DNA from: DAOTWA01 sp034435955
GTDB lineage: Bacteria > Chloroflexota > Anaerolineae > Anaerolineales > Anaerolineaceae
Direction of reading: 5' to 3'
Length of the DNA stretch: 27,893 bases
Assembly: GCA_034435955.1 (NCBI GenBank)
Contig: DAOTWA010000010.1
Location: forward strand, 1 to 27,893
Below are positions 25,223 through 27,893 of this stretch, piece by piece. Both the position numbers and the translations under genes were made by a program. A model generated the notes under the pieces. It searched no databases and was not told the origin of the DNA. It saw nothing but the letters and a program-made list of their open reading frames with translations. How positions within the stretch are numbered: the first letter of the stretch is position 1; every line of letters starts with the position of its first letter.

Positions 25223-25900
25223 ATGCGCGCCAGAATTCACCCCATTCGCCTGCCGCTGCCGTTTCACCTGGGCAGCGTAAACAGCTACCTCATCTCAACC
25301 AACGCCGGTTACGTCCTGGTGGATACCGGCGGCTCCAACGGCCGCAAGGAGCTTCTCAGAACGCTTGAAAACGCCGGCTGCAAACCCGGCCTGCTCAAGC
25401 TCATGGTCATCACCCACGGAGATTTCGACCACACCGGCAACGCCGCCTATCTTCGTCGTTTGTACAATTGCCAGATTGCCATGCACAGCGACGATGCGGG
25501 CATGGCCGAGCGCGGGGACATGTTTGTGAACCGCAAGAAACCCAACCCCGTCATCCGCGCGCTGCTGCCTGTATTGACCGGGTTTGGTAGGTCGGAACGC
25601 TTTAAGCCCGACCTATTGCTCGAAGATGGAGACGATTTGTCGGCGTACGGTTTCGAAGCGCGGGTGCTTTCTATCCCGGGCCACTCGAAGGGCTCCATTG
25701 GCATCCTGACTGCTACCGGCGAGCTTTTCTGCGGCGACCTGCTGGAAAACAGACGCAGGCCGACCCTCCATTCCCTCATGGATGATCCGACTGCCGCGAA
25801 AGCCAGCCTGCAAAAGTTGAGGAACTTGAGAATCGGCATGGTCTATCCCGGCCACGGCGAACCATTCCCGATGGATGTGCTCGAAGGGAGCGCTTCCTAG
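25223..25900 (+). CDS. Metallo-beta-lactamase-fold hydrolase
   Basis: The 225-residue protein has the complete two-metal site of the fold: H65-x-D67-x-D69-H70 (THGDFDHTG), His154 (PGHSKGS), Asp172 (CGDLL) and His211 (PGHGEP). The HxDxDH form instead of HxHxDH is a known subgroup. The substrate is unknown; relatives include glyoxalase II-like and lactonase-like enzymes. The ATG at 25223 has a strong ribosome site (AGGAGG, 7 nt). A longer in-frame reading from TTG at 25133 adds 30 residues that contain no conserved part and ignore that ribosome site, so I reject it. The DUF1214 gene begins 44 bp downstream, with its own -10 box. Confidence 0.9.
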   Translation: MRARIHPIRLPLPFHLGSVNSYLISTNAGYVLVDTGGSNGRKELLRTLENAGCKPGLLKLMVITHGDFDHTGNAAYLRRLYNCQIAMHSDDAGMAERGDMFVNRKKPNPVIRALLPVLTGFGRSERFKPDLLLEDGDDLSAYGFEARVLSIPGHSKGSIGILTATGELFCGDLLENRRRPTLHSLMDDPTAAKASLQKLRNLRIGMVYPGHGEPFPMDVLEGSAS

Positions 25901-25929
25901 GGCTTTCCGGCCGTTCACCTTTCACGGTA

Positions 25930-25935
25930 TATAAT
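25930..25935 (+). promoter_or_regulatory. -10 box directly before the DUF1214 gene
   Basis: TATAAT ends 9 nt before the ATG at 25945, and no ribosome site lies between. The predicted start near 25942 gives a 2-3 nt leader. The -35 region has no good match. Confidence 0.45.
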
Positions 25936-25944
25936 AAAAATATC

Positions 25945-26607
25945 ATGAGCAGAACATACACTTATTTGACGGTGCTCGTCGGTGCGGTCTGCGTCTATTT
26001 CATCCTACACACCGCCCTCTTCCCCAAGAACATGATCTTGCGGAATGCCATCATTCAGGGCGCCCTGATCGGCTTCGGGCTGGCGTTCGTATCGGCCCAG
26101 GTTTACGCCCGGATCAAAGCCAAAAAGGTCAACGGCTGGATCACCATGTACGGGTTGGGTGAGCCCCGCAACGGCATGCTGCTGCGAGCCGCCCACGCCC
26201 AGTTATTTCCCGGACCGGTGAACGTCCCGTCAGAGGCGATGTATTGGTGGACAAATTCAGACGGCGCAGGCCATGCGCTCTCCGGGGCGCACGACTACGT
26301 CATGCACTTTCCGCCGGGAGGACTCCCGCCAAACAAGGCATTCTGGTCGCTCACGATGGGCGATGCGAAAAATCACTTTGTGGCGAACCCGATCAACCGC
26401 TACAGCGTGAGCGATCGCTCTGGTCTTGTTCCAAATAGCGATGGTTCGGTCGATATTTACATTCAGAAAACTGCCCCCGCTGGTCGCGAGTCCAACTGGC
26501 TGCCAGCGCCTTCGGGCAATTTCATCCTCTGGCTGCGCGTCTACATCCCCGGCGAAGCCGTCCTCAAGGGCGAGTACATCGTCCCACCGGTACTCGAAGT
26601 GAGCTGA
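25945..26607 (+). CDS. DUF1214-type membrane protein
   Basis: The 220-residue protein has two hydrophobic segments (about 6-25 and 35-56), then an extracytoplasmic beta-rich domain. The stretch FWSLTMGD, the later NRYSVSDRS and DGSVDIYIQ, NWLPAPSGNF and LRVYIPG match what I remember of DUF1214 (PF06742). The biochemical role of the family is not known. In most proteins DUF1214 is fused behind DUF1254; here DUF1254 is a separate gene that starts 5 nt downstream, so the two products probably form a complex. There is no Shine-Dalgarno at the start. Confidence 0.75.
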   Translation: MSRTYTYLTVLVGAVCVYFILHTALFPKNMILRNAIIQGALIGFGLAFVSAQVYARIKAKKVNGWITMYGLGEPRNGMLLRAAHAQLFPGPVNVPSEAMYWWTNSDGAGHALSGAHDYVMHFPPGGLPPNKAFWSLTMGDAKNHFVANPINRYSVSDRSGLVPNSDGSVDIYIQKTAPAGRESNWLPAPSGNFILWLRVYIPGEAVLKGEYIVPPVLEVS

Positions 26608-26612
26608 CGGCA

Positions 26613-27206
26613 ATGAACATCCAGAATTTACTGATCTTCGGTGCGGTGGTGGTCGTGGTGTGGTGCGTGGTGATCTACCTCTGGCCGCGCCTGATGCTCT
26701 CCGCGTACAAGCGGGCGCTGCTCACTAAAGGGTTCGGCGACGGCCCCATCCCGGTCAACACGCTCTATACTCAACCCCAAAGACTCTTTGCAGAGCCGCT
26801 CGCGGCGCAGACTGCCTCGAGCTCGAATCCGATGACGGTCGGCGTGAACCACGACACGCTCCTCACCGCCGGCTGGCTGGACCTCTCCAAAGGTCCGCTG
26901 GTCCTGCACGTACCCGACATGAACGATCGCTACTACAGCGTGCAGTTCACAGATCCGTCGAAAAACACTAATTTCGCCTACGTCGGCATGCGTACAACCG
27001 GGACGCAGGCGGGAGACTATCTCATTACGGGGCGGAATTGGAAAGGGCAGGTTCCGAGCGGCATCAAGCAGATCTCCTCGCCGGACAATTCGGTGCTCGT
27101 GGTCGGCCGGGTGCTCGTGGAAAGCGACAGCGACGTATCGACTGCCTATGATCTATCGAAGCAGATCCAGCTAACGCCGCTGAGCCAATGGCAGCCCGGC
27201 CAATAA
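26613..27206 (+). CDS. DUF1254-type membrane protein
   Basis: The 197-residue protein has one N-terminal hydrophobic segment (about 6-24), then a domain with NPMTVGVNHDTLLTAGWLDLS, LHVPDMNDRYYSVQFTD and YLITGRNWKGQVP, which recalls DUF1254 (PF06863). The function of the family is unknown. The gene starts 5 nt after the DUF1214 stop, which suggests translational coupling. It is convergent with the ComEC-like gene, 24 bp apart; a short GAGG/CCTC hairpin lies between. Confidence 0.75.
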   Translation: MNIQNLLIFGAVVVVVWCVVIYLWPRLMLSAYKRALLTKGFGDGPIPVNTLYTQPQRLFAEPLAAQTASSSNPMTVGVNHDTLLTAGWLDLSKGPLVLHVPDMNDRYYSVQFTDPSKNTNFAYVGMRTTGTQAGDYLITGRNWKGQVPSGIKQISSPDNSVLVVGRVLVESDSDVSTAYDLSKQIQLTPLSQWQPGQ

Positions 27207-27230
27207 GCGCTTGGCCGCCCTGAGGCTGCC

Positions 27231-27893
27231 TCACTTCCTATCCACCTCCACCCACATCCTCCTGCCATCGGTGGTGATCTGAACCCACCCGTGACGGGCT
27301 GTTTCTATCGCCGAGGCGATCCCCGCCTGCCCGGCCGCAAGCACCGCCTGTGGGCGCAGCAGCTCCACCCATTCATCAGCATCCTCGCTTTGTTTCTCGC
27401 CCACCACCAGGGCGCTGACCGGCGCAGGCCACTCGGCGCGCGCCAGGCGGGTGAACTCCTCCGCCGGGCAGCCCCCCGGGATCAGCGCGCGAAAATCTTG
27501 CCAAACAAGCGCATAGCCGGCCCCTGCCGGTCCGGCGCATATCACCCGCATTGCGACCCCCTCGCCCAGCGCCAGCGTCTGCCCGCGCGCGGCCGGCGCG
27601 GCCGGGACGCCCGCCTTTGCCAGTGCCGCCGAAAGCGCCCGCGCCGCGCCCGTCTCGCCTGCGTCGCCGCCCAGCAGGACCATCTGTGCCGGAACGGCCT
27701 CCAGCGCCCCAGGCAGAGCGCCGAGGGTCGCCTTGTCGCTCCCGACGGTCATCAGAACATCCAGATGGCGGGCGTAAAAGGGCAGACGGCGGCCCAGCGC
27801 ATCGCTCAAGCGACGCGGGGACTCGCCGCCGCCCACCAGAATTGCCCCGCCATCGGGCGCCTGCACCAGCAGGCTCACTCCGGCCCCGTTCTC
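27231..27893 (-). CDS. C-terminal part of a ComEC/Rec2-like protein with inactivated metallo-beta-lactamase domain, N-terminus beyond window
   Basis: The frame is open to the right edge, so only the last 220 residues are seen. NGAGVSLLVQAPDGGAILVGGGE at the left of the visible part lines up with the strand before the active site in ComEC metallo-beta-lactamase domains. The following TH-x-D-x-DH motif is replaced by TVGSDKATLG, LltGD by LIPGG, and the HHGS motif by GEKQS. No metal ligand appears to be left. ComEC is the DNA-uptake channel of the inner membrane. The visible part would be its non-catalytic tail, if the upstream membrane (competence) domain exists. An in-frame GTG at 27878 would make a separate short protein, but the homologous segment continues upstream of it. 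Confidence 0.65.
   Translation of the reverse strand, partial: ENGAGVSLLVQAPDGGAILVGGGESPRRLSDALGRRLPFYARHLDVLMTVGSDKATLGALPGALEAVPAQMVLLGGDAGETGAARALSAALAKAGVPAAPAARGQTLALGEGVAMRVICAGPAGAGYALVWQDFRALIPGGCPAEEFTRLARAEWPAPVSALVVGEKQSEDADEWVELLRPQAVLAAGQAGIASAIETARHGWVQITTDGRRMWVEVDRK

Overview
The window looks like chromosomal DNA of a member of the Chloroflexota, most likely class Anaerolineae. This is an inference from three things: high GC content, the family make-up (separate gatC, gatA and gatB with indirect tRNA amidation, a GT-C-like membrane protein with a C-terminal helical-repeat tail, a LtaS-like membrane sulfatase-fold protein, a SERCA-type P-ATPase), and protein similarity as I remember it. 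No database search was run. Most of the window is housekeeping or metabolic sequence. I see no phage, insertion sequence, integron or CRISPR array.

Minus-strand block 1-9034. Reading from right to left: gatC, gatA, an M3 oligoendopeptidase (TTG start), a nucleotidyltransferase with a beta-helix tail, a 74-residue unknown protein, a class I aminotransferase, gatB and a glutamate dehydrogenase cut by the left edge. Spacings are small or overlapping from gatC through gatB, so this is probably one long transcript. gatC has a TATAAT box only 6 nt from its ATG and no Shine-Dalgarno, so its mRNA should be leaderless. The dehydrogenase has its own promoter and a leader of about 195 nt with two terminator-like hairpins. 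The block links glutamate/aspartate supply (dehydrogenase, aminotransferase) with their use in Gln-tRNA/Asn-tRNA synthesis (GatCAB).

9165-12388, minus strand: a large polytopic GT-C-like protein and a secreted lipoprotein esterase. Plus-strand block 12417-16194: tRNA-Pro(UGG), a 103-residue unknown, a membrane protein with a degenerate NERD domain, a dolichyl-phosphate-type GT2, RNase HII and a TerC-family membrane protein. It meets a Ca2+-type P-ATPase tail to tail with a 20 bp overlap. The ATPase lies behind glgC on the minus strand.

20439-20628 holds a minus-strand tRNA-Leu(CAA) with promoter and terminator. To its right are ychF, a membrane protein with an alkaline-phosphatase/sulfatase fold, a PLP-dependent decarboxylase (minus), a metallo-beta-lactamase-fold hydrolase divergent from it, a DUF1214/DUF1254 gene pair, and the C-terminal part of a ComEC-like protein whose metallo-beta-lactamase active site is gone.

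There is no clear new multi-gene system. The best leads are regulatory (three near-leaderless starts, the gdh leader, a pair of hairpins with complementary loops in the gatCAB run) and several proteins that keep a nuclease or hydrolase fold but have lost its active site. No stretch over 300 bases lacks a gene; the longest gaps (1186-1444, 11202-11443, 24959-25222) are described in the entries.
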